A stretch of 64,000 nucleotides of DNA from assembly GCF_030867145.1 (NCBI RefSeq), contig NC_134415.1, positions 7,914,417 through 7,978,416 on the forward strand, given 5' to 3'. Under the pieces are notes generated by a model. That model was given only the letters and a program-made list of their open reading frames with translations, searched no databases and was not told the DNA's origin. Position numbers and translations under genes: made by a program. Shown here piece by piece: positions 48,551-60,540 of this stretch; position 1 is the stretch's first letter; every line of letters begins with the position of its first letter. The DNA is from Opisthocomus hoazin (lineage: Eukaryota > Chordata > Aves > Opisthocomiformes > Opisthocomidae).

Positions 48551-49420
48551 CTACAGCAGGCTGCACAGGACCTTGTCCAGGCGGGTCTTGAATATCTCCA
48601 AAGAAGGAGACTCCACAGCCCCTCTGGGCAGCCTGGTCCAGGGCTCCGTCACCCTCAGAGGGAAGAAGTTCTTCCTCCTGTTCAGACGGAACTTCCTCTG
48701 CTTCAGTTTGTGCCCGTTGCCCCTTGTCCTGTCGCTGGGCACCACTGAAAAGAGTCTGGCCCCATCCTCCTGACACCCACTCTTCAGGTATTTATAAGCA
48801 TTTCTAAGGTCCCCTCTCAGTCTTCTCTTCTCCAGGCTGAACAAGCCCAGCTCCCTCAGCCTTTCCTCGTAGGAGAGATGCTCCAGTCCCCTCATCATCC
48901 TCGTAGCCCTCCGCTGGACTCTCTCCAGTAGCTCCTCATCTTTCTTGACCTGGGGAGTCCAGAACTGGACAGAGTACTCCAGATGGGGCCTCACTAGGGC
49001 AGTGTAGAGGGGAAGGAGAACCTCCCTCGACCTGCTGGCCACACTCCTCCTAATGCACCCTAGGATCCCATTGCTCTTGTTGGCAGCCAGGGCACACTGC
49101 TGGCTCATGGTTAACCTGTCATCCACCAGGACACCCAGGTCCCTCTCCACAGAGCTGCTCTCCAGCAGGTCCACCCCAAGCCTGTACTGGTGCATGGGGT
49201 TGTTCCTCCCCAGGTGCAGGACCCTGCACTTGCCCTTGTTGAACTTCATCAGGTTCCTCTCTGCCCAACTCTCCAGCCTGTCCACATCACGCTGAATGGC
49301 AGCACAGCCTTCTGGTGTATCCACCACTCCTCCCAGTTTGGTGTCATCAGCAAACTTGCTGAGGGTACATTCTAACTCTTCATCCAGGTCGTTGATGAAG
49401 AAGTTAAAACAAGACTGGGC
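48551..49420 (-). pseudogene. CR1 ORF2 remnant, C-terminal part
   Basis: Starts around [20 protein letters not shown] (RT motif C, FADD, intact) and continues through the thumb/C-terminal region ([30 protein letters not shown]) to the 3' UTR. The first ~12 codons of this frame are the out-of-frame reading of the motif B region. Confidence 0.88.
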
Positions 49421-49735
49421 CGAGTACTGACCCCTGGGGGACACCACTAGTTACCGGCCTCCGACTAGACTCAGCGCCGCTGATGACAACCCTCTGAGTT
49501 CTGCCATTCTGCCAGTTCTCTATCCACTTCACCGACCACTCATCCAGCCCACACTTCCTGAGCTTGCCTATGAGGATGTTATGGGAGACAGTGTCAAAAG
49601 CCTTGCTGAAGTTGAGGTAGGCAGCTTCCAGTGCTCTCCCCTCATCTACCCAGCCAGTCATGCCATCGTAGAAAGCTATCAGATTGGTCAAGCATGATTT
49701 CCCCTTGGTGAATCCAGGTTGACTACAATTTGTGC
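49404..49735 (-). pseudogene. CR1 ORF2 remnant, RT motifs A and B
   Basis: Contains GFTKGKSCLTNLIAF, LNFSKAFDTVSH (catalytic Asp replaced by Asn) and [16 protein letters not shown], then runs into a stop owing to a frameshift. Homology fades beyond about 49,735, which is the 5' truncation point. Confidence 0.85.
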
Positions 49736-52700
49736 TTTCCAGCTCTACAGTTCCAGTGCACACCCCTGCCTCACCAAAGACAGATCTGGTTCTGTTTTCT
49801 CCACTTTCCAAGCTTATCCCAGCACTTCCCTGCCTTCTTCTTAAGCCAGCCCAGGCCCCAGCCTGCCAGCCACAGCCACCTCAAGCCCTTCCAGCCTCAG
49901 CTTACTGCACCAGCCTCAGCACTTGGAACATCCCACACCTGCCGATCCCTCATATACTCTGCTCGCTTATTTAGGAGATATTCTGTGTTTCTTGACCTAT
50001 CCAGGTCCCCTCCAGCCTTGGTATATGGCCTAGATCAAAGACTGAAATGGCTTGGGGTTTTTTTTTTCAGAAAGGACAGCCTGCACGTGTTTTCTTTACT
50101 TCAGCCATATGAGAGATTCTCCCTCAATCATATTAAGCTGTTTTAGAAACCTAGGACTAAGAGAAATTACCTGAAACATCAGTCCAGCACCGCAGCAGAC
50201 AGCTGTGAAATAAATGGCCGGTCTGGATGTGTCCTCTTCATGGGCCACTGCTATCTATAGGCCACAAAATACTTCTCTACTCCCTGTAACAGTTGTAGGG
50301 CTTACTATGCACTCCTCCCCTAAGGGAGGGCCTCCCTGTGCCATTTGCCATTTAATCATATTGCTGAGCCTGTGGGAGGCAGGACAGGGATGAGAAACAC
50401 GTATTATTGTTGATTCTTACCTGAATTTTATAACGGCGCCTTTGCTGATGATTTGGGTTTCCAGCACAGGATAACTAGCTGACCAAGTTGGGGCTGATTT
50501 GACAACTCAGATACTTAACAAGAACAGTTTCTTGATTTTCATCAGAACCCATAATGCTACACTGACTTAGCAATACAAGAGGACGAGGGTTCCTTCCTCA
50601 TACCCCTAGTGAAAATATCAGCGCCTTAGCTAACTGCACACTCTTTTACACAAAAGCATTCTTGTTCTGTGTAAATGTTTTCCCCTGTGATTGCACAATC
50701 TGGCAATTCTGTACGAGGAACAATCCACGGAGGATCATTCCAGCAGCTGGTTGTGTTGGAAAAGGATCGTGGACAAAACTACAGTATAAACTACAGTTAG
50801 TTGCAAGTCTTGGAAATCCCCACTTATGGTTTTGGAAGCACACGTTATGCTGTTGCCGTAAAGCCTGAGCTGAGCTGAGCCACCACACTAGATTGTTTGA
50901 GCCCAGGCCAAGTATATGTCTTTAAAAAGTTTCGTGTCAATGGTGGATTTGGGTCACACAAAATACCTTTCTTCTTGTGAAAACTCTTATAGTCACATAC
51001 TACCACCGGCACATTTACAGGTGATGCTGCACAGTTCATAAGGAGTCAGGCTTAGCTGACCCTGCAGCGTGATTTTCTGTCCTTGCTGGAGCCTGTGGGA
51101 GCGTGTCTGCACAGTGTAAGCTCTCCAGTGGGAGCGGGTACGTAACTCAGCCTCTTCTCTCTTCTCCCACTGAGCGCAGAAGTAGATGGGAGATTTCTGA
51201 AAAAGAGCCATGCAGAAAATTTCCTACCACTTCCCTATCCCACGATAAAATGGGAGAACAAAAAGCACAGATGTGCTCCGTACAGTAAACCTGACCGGAT
51301 AATTAGGTATGTTCACATCCCGTCCTCTTCTAGATTTCCTCAGTGCTGTTGTGCAAAAAAGCAGCAGCGCACATAGCTTGTACGTGAATCTCTCTCCAAG
51401 ACAGCACTTGCAGTGAGGAGCACACATGGGAAAAGGGGACCGGGTACTAGGGTCAAGGTTCACACCTGAGTACAGACATATATCTATCTTCTAGGTTTAT
51501 GTGAAGCTGGATGAGATGGGTGGAAGTGGAAGGACTAGAAAGGGGCGGTTACTGAGGAACTTCTGCTCTCTGCCAGGGGGTAAGGAAAAAAGAGAGTTAC
51601 AAGAGGTGAGAAATGGAAAGAAGAAAGTCATCTCATTTTTGTCCGTTTGTCCTGAACCCCCTTGCTAAGAGGGACGGAGGCAGAACTGTTCAAACTGACA
51701 GAAGAAATATTTGATGTGTAGCCAGGAAAGCTGGTGACAACATTTCTACAAGGTGGCTGTGCTGTTATCTCCTGAGCCTCTCACACTTGTTTCATTTGCC
51801 CCCCCTACATTGCTTCTAAACCTTTCTTCCGCCTCTTCCACGTCGCAATGCAAGCATGTCTTAATCTTTACCATTTTAAAATGAGATTCAGCTTGTGCCT
51901 CCAGCTATCCCTCCTCCCTTTAATTTCTGAACTTACTGCCCACTTACAGTGACCCTGGAGTTTGTCCTCTCCAGTTCCATTTCAGTGTTAACTTCAACAC
52001 CTGCGTCCCAGTCCGACTCTTGTATCCCAGTCTAACAGTAGGTCTACTGTTATTGTGGTGTGTCAGCTATCACTGCCCGCAAGCTACCTGCTGAGTCACT
52101 AGCTCCATGTTTCTATTCCCAAACTCCTTTGTGAAATACGAACAAACCTTGTATATTGCATTTTCTATGCAGAATTTCTCCAAAACAAGCCCATTCCTAT
52201 CAACCCACATACTTAAAATTATTGTCTGGGCTGTCGTCGTACCGCATCCACATCCCCTTCCCTGGCTCAACAGCAGCTATCTTACCCTAATTAGATCTTG
52301 CTGTTGTGAAGATCGGTTTCTTTGCCTGCTGTTTCGACCTTGCCGCCTCTCCCTTTATGTCCTTGTGCTGGCTCCTTCTTCAAAGCATCCCTTTGTTGTT
52401 ACACTGACACAAAATTTAGGCAGCGCATGTTCTGTGACCTTCAGTGGTCTGTGACCTACTATGTGGACTGATGAGCTGATCCCCTGTCTGTGCGTATCTT
52501 GTCATGTATTTGGGCTGCGTATTTGGTGACAATCTGAGCAGTAATACTGGTAAAGAATAAGGATACACTAATGGCAATAAATAAATAAATGGAATCAGAA
52601 ACTGGCAATGTGTCGAGCCACAGGGAAGGCAAGAAAAAGTTGCCAAAGTTTTGCAGCTGAGCTTTTCTGAGGAGAAGAATTAAAGGCACATGAAAAGGTG

Positions 52701-52976
52701 ACTCACAGAGACAAGTCACATGAGAGCTGAAGTTTTTGTAGCCTTTCATGCACTCACACTTCCTCGCATACTTTTAGACTTGTGGAGACTTTTGAACTCG
52801 TTGAGAGGTAGTTCAGATTGAGCTCTAGCTCCAAATTTTTCAGCCGGAGCCGTGTCTGAAGGACTAATGGAAACGTGAAAGTGGAGGCTTCACAATCCCT
52901 GCAGAACAGGAGATGGTGCTGTTGTCACCGACATGTGCCTTCCAATCTTTTTTCCGGTGAAAAGAAAGCCAGTGAT

Positions 52977-53027
52977 AGTGGAGAAAAAGAGAGGAGAGGA
53001 AAGTAAAAGGAAAGGAACAGGAAGAAA
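52977..53027 (+). repeat. Polypurine tract
   Basis: Nearly all G/A on the + strand (GGAGAAAAAGAGAGGAGAGG and flanks). It has mirror-like character that could allow triplex (H-DNA) formation. Confidence 0.6.
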
Positions 53028-54782
53028 GGTAACTGCCATTTCCCGGATTTTTTACTAGAGAAATTTAAAAACTCAAAGAGAAGAATGGTAAATGCACAGA
53101 AAACCAAAAGGACTGTCTAAAAGAGAGCCTAGGTCTGGAATTTTCAAGGGGTGTTAGTACGGAGGGAGGTGTAAAAGCAATGAGGAGAAGCACAGAGGCA
53201 GCACAGACCATGTGCTGGATGCGCTCTTCCCTGTTTCCATCTAGGTACTCTGAACTAAGCTTAGGAAGGTGCTGAGCACTGTTGGTCCCCCACTGACTCC
53301 GTATGGAGCTATTACTGATCATCAACACCCGGGAAGACCAGGCTCAGCGTGTCTCAAGACAGGCATTTGAAAACAGAAACATCAAAAACCAGTGGGAGTT
53401 TTCAAAAAATAGCTTTAAACACTGGAGTGGGGAAGGAGGAGGAGCAGAATCAGGCAGGCGATGAGAAGCCGTGGCTGCAGAACGGGCCCTCTTGCAACGG
53501 ATCGCGGAGTGCACGCTGCCAGCGTTATCAGGGCTGCGCTACACAGCTTCCTTTCTTTATCTGCATGGGAAAAAAGAGCACAGGAAAGAAACAGTGAAGT
53601 ATTTTTAGGACAGCACTGTTAGCATAGTGCTGTGAGATTACCCACATCTAGGTAAGAAATTCCAGCCTGAAATTCTTCTTTGGCTGAGCAGGACAGCTAC
53701 ATTCACCAGAAACACGCTGATATTCCCGGGCTTTTTAGGACATTTGCTTTAAAAATGAAGCTAGAGTCCTACTGTTGTAACACTGTAAACATCCTTGATT
53801 CAGAAGTGGCATTTAAAGGCAGCTGATGAAAAGCAGTTGTGCCCAATTAAACATTTCTAACGATGGGAAGTTGCAAATCTATACTATGTGGTTTGTCCCT
53901 GTGAGCTACAGAGGGGAAGTTAAGCTGGTAAATCTCTAGTTAGACTGAGTGCAGTGGGATGGTCAGGAAAAGATGAATTAGGATAAAGAATTAGGTATAA
54001 TCCTTTACCATCTGTCTTTATTTTGCTAACCTTCTTGACAGGACACTGCTGAAATTTGCGGTCATTTTTTATCTGCGTCATGTAGCTGAAGAGCATTTGC
54101 TGTACAGACTGGCATTAAAATGCTTCCCAGTAACAGCTGGCTTTCATATTTGTTCACCCCATTTGTTTTCCTTGCAAAAAAAAATTTTAGGACTTTTCAT
54201 TCAGCCGTAGGCTGCACCATTCATTTTTGACCTCTCCCTCTCTAGGACTCAGAGCCAGGTGGTAAAGCTTAAATAGATTTTACCATTGGCTCTACAGAGA
54301 AGCAAAAGGGCTTTTAAAATGTATGTAACCCATGCTCCTCCAGCTTTCAGTCTGAAAAGCATGTACAGATCTGGAAGAAATGTGACAACTGAGAGAATAT
54401 CCATATGGCATCACAGTTTCTCCATGACAGCCTTTGTCTATAGGTCTTCACCTAGCAAATCATGTAAACAGGAGCTTATCTCTAAGCGCATGCCCGAGTG
54501 TTTTCCTGCCTCTGGGTTTTGGTGTGCAGGGGATTCTACTGGTAATGAACCAGATAAGAGGATCTACTGTAGTCGGGAAAATACTCGGTAGCTTCTGCAT
54601 GAAAATTTACCAGCTGCAACCCTGCAAGTCATTAGTCTTTTTAAAGCCCTGGTGTTATTACTGGGAGTAATACTACAGGGAGGTGGATTTTAAAAATTCC
54701 CAAATATAACCAAAGCAAAGCACAATGACCAATCCAGTTTTCACTTCTTTCCATGAGAACAGAGCAAAATGCCACTTTATTT

Positions 54783-54829
54783 TGGGGAGGGAGGAAAGAA
54801 GAAAAGAAGAGAGGACAGGAGGCGGGGAG
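54783..54829 (+). repeat. Polypurine tract
   Basis: GGGGAGGGAGGAAAGAAGAA and following G/A sequence, interrupted only once or twice by C. Confidence 0.6.
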
Positions 54830-57800
54830 GAAGCTTTCACTTTATTTCCAACTCCTGGGTATTTTTCTTTGCAAGTGTGAAGATTTGCAACTTGGTGTCT
54901 TGTCAGAATGCAGGGCATGAAGAACTTTGTAGCTCCTTGGCTTCAGAAAATACAGGGCAGGCGAGTAGCTTTCCAGTGCTGAGCTGAAGTTAATCTGCTG
55001 TCCCTTCTGAGAGCATGGAGACAGCCTGCTGGGTGCAGAGAAGTTATCTTTGGTTTTCAGATCCGTGGAGGAATTGGCCAGGCACTGACTGAGAGCAAGG
55101 TTATTTCCTCAGTGGGAAGTCAGGATGTGAAAGGCTGGGACCACTGCTGCCTTCCACCCCTCACAGTCTTTTACATCAGTGTAAAGCAAGGGCAAACAGG
55201 CTTAAAATGCTCTCCTTCATCTTCCGTAGTACTTTAGGTTACACTTTAGGTTACGCTGGTTTGACTAACCTCACAAGGAAAGAAGCAGAAGTCAGCTGTG
55301 TCAAGATGCAGTTTTCACATTTTGATTCGTGCATTTGACTTCAAAGAACTTCTTCCAAGTTGATTTTGAGTTTCCCATATTAAAAATAAAGACACAGAAC
55401 AATTAATCAGTGTAGCTGAGAACAGCAGCTTTGAAAGTATTAGGCAAAAAAAAGCTCTGCTGTTTTGAAAACAGCTCCTAATGCTGTTGTCTTTAATGGG
55501 GATGGCAAATTTTCCCTGTTTTCTCATATTCCCAGTGATTCTCTCTAAGTGGAAGCCTGCCAGTTATTCTGCAAAACTCCTAACTCATTCCGGCATCATT
55601 TAGGGCCTGCTTAATTGATTGCAGGATATCTTCAAAGTCAGAGGAGGGCTCTTGTTTGATGCTATAAAAGGTTTTCCAAGGGATTACAATCTCTTCAGGT
55701 TTTGTAGTGTACTTTAAAGATGGTGGGATCAAAGGACAAACCCCCAGATCAGCTCATGTTTAGAAATAACACACTTTTACAGTTTCATTATAAAGACAGT
55801 GGGTGTTTTTTTAAAATGCTTTGCAATTATTAATTGTTTAATTTACCTTAGCCTTGCAGGTCTACCTTGGGTTCTCTTCTTGCTGTCTACACAGGAATAG
55901 TAAAAAAGGCATTTGTCATATTGTCACAACACTTCTTTTTCGCTTCACCCCTTAAATCTCAGTCTCATAGAAAATGATAATAGCGGTCTTTTACACATTT
56001 ATGAGGTCTTCCATTAAAGTCCATTCAAAGCATTTTATAGACAATAACATATGAAGCCTCAAAGCACGCTGCTGAGGTATTTATTACCGCATTTTTACAC
56101 TCAGGAAAATGTACCACAGTAATAACACAACTTGAAGACCGGAATAACTCGTCATCGGGTTTTGAGAAACACTTTAATGGAACCCAGCATTCAGAAGCTG
56201 AATCAATTTCTGAAAGTATGGCTCTCTTTTAGTAGTTGCCCAAAATTGGAGGCATCCAAAATAACTCGCCGTCTTCAAGAATATTGACACTATGATGTTT
56301 TCTCCAACCTCTACCTCTTGTCACTGCATTTAATTAGTTATCTTTTTTTAATCAGTGTTGCATAATTCTTGAAGCTTCACACTGTAGAGGCACAAGACTC
56401 TATTGTAAAAAAAATTTCTTGCTTCAAAAAAAAGAGATGGCATTTTCCAGAAGCATTTGACCTTAGCCCAGACCCCTTCTGGCTTGCATTGAAATTCCTG
56501 CGTGTGTGAATGCTGAGCAAAGCTGTTTATGTGAAGATCTTGCAATGCTTTTCATGGGAAACCAGTTTTGTAACACGTGCTCATATTGGAGTTACATTTT
56601 TAAGCCCATTCTAGAGATCTCTGACCATCTGTGCTTTAAAAAAAATGGTGTTTACAGATCATGGTGTGGATTTTTCCTTACAAAAACATTTGGAAAACAA
56701 AAGCCAGAAGTGAAACGCACAACTTTTGGTTAGGTCTTCAAGGAAGTTCTCAGATGAATTATCGTAAAAGCCTGCTCTAGATTCAGCATCATCGCCAGGC
56801 CAAAATGCATGTTCCTCCTTTACCTTTCTGATGAGATCCCCTTGCATACGAAAAAGGTCCTAAATGTCCGTGTTGATGCATAGTTTTTGGCACTAAATGC
56901 ACAAATGTTAACTAGTCCCATATTCTGGACTGTAAGGCATCCTAAAATGTGCTGCTACTGGGAAAAACAAGTCTAAACATAGCATTGAGGTGTGTGTGTG
57001 TTTGTGTATGGAAGGGGACTTCTCAGCTCTTGATAATTCTATGTGAATATACTCTCTTTGTATTTTATAAATACTTTCCCCACCTAAGCAGCATTGAGGC
57101 AGATTCATCTTGCACTCTTAAGAAAAAAAAAAAACATTTCTCTAGCTTCTAATTTGTGGATCATTGTTAATAAAATGTTGCAAGAGATACTTGTTTAGTC
57201 ATGGCTTATGATAGGAAGTCCAAGCCAAAATCCTGTTCATGCCCGAATGGAGCAATACAGAGTTAAGAAAGAGTCAGTCTCAGACAGGAAACAACCAATG
57301 CTTGTCAGTAAAATGTTCTTTCACTTTAGAAAGAAAAATAACGAAAAATGATTTTTTTTATACTCACAAGAACAAATTAAACCTTTCCTTTCAAAAAATA
57401 CCCTCATATCTGGCAATATATTCGGTAAGATAAAACATTTCGGTAAGGATTAACAATACTACTTCATTCGGCGGCATTCACAAGTGACAAAATGTGCCTG
57501 AGAGATGAGGGAAAGGGAGAAGATTAAAATAAGTAATGTCCTTACTAAAGAACTTGACTTTTAACTCCTGCAATAACAAAGGAAACCCAGCAGATGGTGG
57601 AAGGAGACCACAATGCTAAAGGAGTTCCCTTGCCGTTTTATTCCAGTATGGCCATTAGCCCTTAAGGGAAGTTGCTCTCTTACTATTCATAATGCATTGT
57701 AAGTGTTTGAAACAAAAACAGGACCAGAATTGCTTCGACCATGCGTTTGATGTCCAAAAATTGAGGTGAGATTGTGTAAGACTGATTTCGACTCACATGG

Positions 57801-57960
57801 TAAATGCATTCTTTTTAAATGTGGAGCTGAGGATTATGTTTATGAAGCCAATTGACATCAATGACAGTAAAAAAAACTTAATTAATAAAAATGCTGGTGG
57901 CTGCTTTTATTTTTTTGTCTAATTGTTGTTGGAAGGGAGTGTATTTTATTTGTCTGTCCT

Positions 57961-57977
57961 TTTTTTTTGGGGGGGGG
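57961..57977 (+). repeat. T-run followed by G-run
   Basis: TTTTTTTT directly followed by nine G. On the - strand it reads C9 then A8. Its relation to the retroelement fossil about 1 kb further on is unknown. Confidence 0.6.
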
Positions 57978-59149
57978 ATGGCGCGGAGGCAGGGGTTGTT
58001 TTGCAAGCATTTTGATTTATTGTTCAGCTGATGGCTGAAGATTATATCTGCATTACCCAAAGATGTAACAAGAAGAAAAGGAAATTACACTGTTCAGACC
58101 ACGTTTGCTCTCTGAGCGAGAAGACCCTGCAGAGCTCCCTCTCTGCAGCAGCTTCCTGTGACGAGTGCCGGGGAAGACCTGGAAGCCAGCAACATGTCTG
58201 CTGTAATCCTGGGAAATGTGCAACTGGGGGCTGACATCTTGTTTGATCTGGTTCATTCTTTAAATGTCCTCTCTCTCTAGCTGCTGTGTCTGGCTTATGC
58301 CATATCAAGACAGACATTAAACACCTGCGAGATGATCCAGATCAAAGGCACCCCGACTTTTCTCTGTAAAGGATCAACTAATATATAAAAACAGTGTCAG
58401 TGCTGCTGCAATTTTGGTGGCACTTTCAGTAATCAGGATGGGTTTTGGAAACACCAGGACAGAAATGCTGGTGATGGGGAACACCCCTTTGAGGTGCTCC
58501 ACAGAAGCCCTGGATGACAGGAGGTAGGTCTGAAGCATCAGTCTGATACACCTCCTCCTACTCATCCTGCTGGCACCTAGAGCTGCTGCCCCACAAGCAC
58601 CCCAAGCACTCCTTGGCCTGAGCAGGAGGCCCATAAAAATACATTCTCCAAGCAGTTTTCAAACAGCTAGGCATATTTTACTATAGCAGACTGAAAATGA
58701 AACTGGTGGGAGCTTAGGCCCTTTTTTGATTAGTGGACACCCTATCATTTTTCTGTTCGGAGCGCCCATCTCCTGCTGAGCGACTCTAAGTCGGCTTCTT
58801 CTGGTTGGCACTTTTTGCAGACTTGGTGGCCATAGCTGGTGGCTGTAGCCCAGTCTGCGAGAACCCTGAATGTACCACTGTACGTGCTCAACATCTGCCT
58901 AATTTTATAGATAATGTACTGCTCTTTTTTTCTCGTTTTCTGTTCACGTTTGTGAGCAAGGCTATTTTCCTCTGTGTCTGAAGGGGCTGTTCTTTCGTGC
59001 CAGAGTACCGTACTGCCCCGTGTGTACACCTGGAAGCGGGCTTGATGTTGGAGTCGGCGTGTCGTTCACTTGTCATCACATGACTGCAGTCTGCTTGAGC
59101 GCTTCGGCAACAAGTTTTCTGGGGTATTGCATCTATTCCCACAATCGCT
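57978..59149. other. Flank of the retrotransposon fossil, no gene recognised
   Basis: Ordinary-composition sequence beyond the last recognisable integrase-tail homology. If the fossil kept a 3' LTR it should lie here (- strand orientation). An A/G-rich run at 58,720-58,732 (- strand AAAAAAGGG) could be a polypurine tract, but no LTR pair could be seen by eye. Confidence 0.45.
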
Positions 59150-59194
59150 GCTCTTTTTCTTCTGCTTCGATCTGTGCCCTGTCCATCAGAGTGC

Positions 59195-59410
59195 GTAATT
59201 CACTGCTATCTCTGTGTCTTCTGTGCGCAGCAGGTTAATGTATTTGAGGTTTCATGGAAATACGTGTTTACAAATGCTGTGTTACATCAGCAAGAATTTA
59301 TCTGCCCAAGAACACAGTTTGCATCTCAGAACATGATAGGTCCAGAGGAAACAGCTTGACAGGAATACCTTCTCCTGCTGGCAGTTCTGGGAGGTCTTTA
59401 TTTCATCACT
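59195..59410 (-). pseudogene. Integrase C-terminal (GPY/F-like) remnant
   Basis: NKDLPELPAGEGIPVKLF at 59,353-59,406 matches the '..LPPL..G..V.V' block that follows the integrase core in Gypsy pol. AAHRRHRDSSEL near 59,200-59,235 matches '..RRNRRHLR'. A stop separates the two. Confidence 0.55.
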
Positions 59411-59503
59411 CGTGGGAGGCTTTGGCTTTCACATGTTTCTCCTGTTTGTCTGTGATTCCTTTCATCGTTGCTAGCCACATTAATGATACCACTGCTCAAG
59501 GCA

Positions 59504-60000
59504 TCAGAAGATGGAAGCAGATTGAGCCAGGTTTTCTGTGAGATTGTTTGTCCATTCAAGAACAGAGATGCCATATATTTTCTTCATGTTCTTCAGCATT
59601 AATAAAATTTCAGACATTTTAAGTGCTAATTTGGCTTTGCCATTTGGTGGCGATGCTGTGACAATGATCAAAGTGAGTAAATTTGAGGCTGGATTGCAAG
59701 CAAACAGATCTGTGCTCCCACTGCGTGGGATATTCTGGCCACTTAAATATTGAAATGCTTCAAACTCATCCACTGACCAGCAGTCTGAGATGACTTCTTT
59801 GCTGGTTGCCCTATACTTGCCACAACAGACCATCAGATGTTGGCTAGCCTCTGTCATATTTGGCCGAGACAGAGTATCGCTGGCTTCCTCTGTGCAGACT
59901 GCAGCTCCAGAGCAGAGCTGGGCAATTCCCAAAGAGAGTGTCCATTCTCTGCAACCTGGGTGTTGCAATTTCCTGCACATCCAACCTATCTCAGTAGATC
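59504..60000 (-). pseudogene. Retrotransposon integrase core remnant (longest open piece)
   Basis: A 158-codon open frame. SDTLSRPNMTEASQHL matches the region of the first catalytic Asp ('VDYYSR....'), KEVISDCWSVDEFEAFQYL matches 'PE.VISDNG.QF.SEAFQ' (second Asp kept), and VTASPPNGKAKLALKM matches 'VTSSP.YPQSNGKAE.AVK' with the catalytic Glu replaced by Lys and about three residues missing. LEWTNNLTENLAQSA matches 'LLEWRNTPTE.LG.SPA'. The spacing fits an rve (DDE) domain. The loss of Glu means it could not catalyse integration. Confidence 0.72.
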
Positions 60001-60199
60001 CAGTACTCGTGAAAATGGGGACTTTTTCCCCTGCTTTCTGGCCTTTCCTGTAGAAAAAATGGAGGTCACCACATGTTTTCGTCTTGGTTTTCTTCCAAAT
60101 CCTGCAAGTGGTGAACTTGGCTTGACTTAGGCTTTCTGTGTCTTTGCATCATTTCTGTCAGATTCACATTCAGCTGACGTATTTTGGGGCTGTGTGGCA

Positions 60200-60480
60200 G
60201 CTATAACCATGCCAGGCTTTTTCTTCCTTTTGGATACCAAAAACTTAGCATCAGTGCCTCAGGGGCGTGTGCTGAAGGTGGTGGGGGGCTGCCAGCAGCA
60301 GTCTGAAATGCTTGCCAATAGTCTATGGTCACTCTCTGCTCAGGTGGTTCTCTGTTCACGGTTATACTGACAACACCTTCCACTTGCAGATATTATTGAA
60401 AGACTTAGCTCTTCTGTTTGGACATACCTTTCTGCTCTGCTGCTGGTACTAAAATCGAGCTATAGGTCAGCAAGTGGAAC
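60200..60480 (-). pseudogene. RNase H-like remnant
   Basis: EEWYPLEKDAFHLLTY at about 60,430-60,500 sits where Gypsy RNase H has 'YA.IEKE.LA.V.'. Downstream, frames over 60,200-60,380 give fragments such as IGKHFRLLLAAPHHLQHTPL, comparable to '.KPL..APPRLQRMLL'. Several frame changes occur. This is the weakest part of the series. Confidence 0.45.
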
Positions 60481-60540
60481 GCATCTTTTTCCAAGGGGTA
60501 CCACTCCTCATTATCAAGATGTTATATATCTGCCTCTTTA

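Larger units (their letters stand above)
48476..49735 (-). mobile_element. 5'-truncated CR1 retrotransposon with broken ORF2
   Basis: About 1.26 kb, ending (on its own strand) with the ATTCTGTG-type tail at 48,476. The - strand frames 49,404-49,735 and 48,551-49,420 encode the reverse-transcriptase palm and the C-terminal part. Visible motifs are [34 protein letters not shown] and, in the second frame, FADDTKL. The two pieces are in different frames, joined near 49,400-49,440. The motif A aspartate is Asn (YLNFSKAFD), so the copy is dead. The endonuclease domain and ORF1 are absent, as in most CR1 copies. Confidence 0.95.
49736..57960. other. Intergenic region, no gene recognised
   Basis: About 8.2 kb. 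All open frames are short (at most ~138 codons), lack family motifs and lack convincing splice structure. Only simple sequence stands out: purine-rich strands at 52,977-53,027 and 54,783-54,829, an (AATA)n run near 52,577 and a GT-rich tract near 56,989-57,007. Confidence 0.6.

Noticed and set aside
59504-59980. Taking the 158-codon - strand frame as a host gene
   Set aside because: Its motifs are those of a retrotransposon integrase core, the flanking sequence is the matching broken gag-pol, and the catalytic Glu is lost. Kept as a pseudogene, with selection left as an open question.
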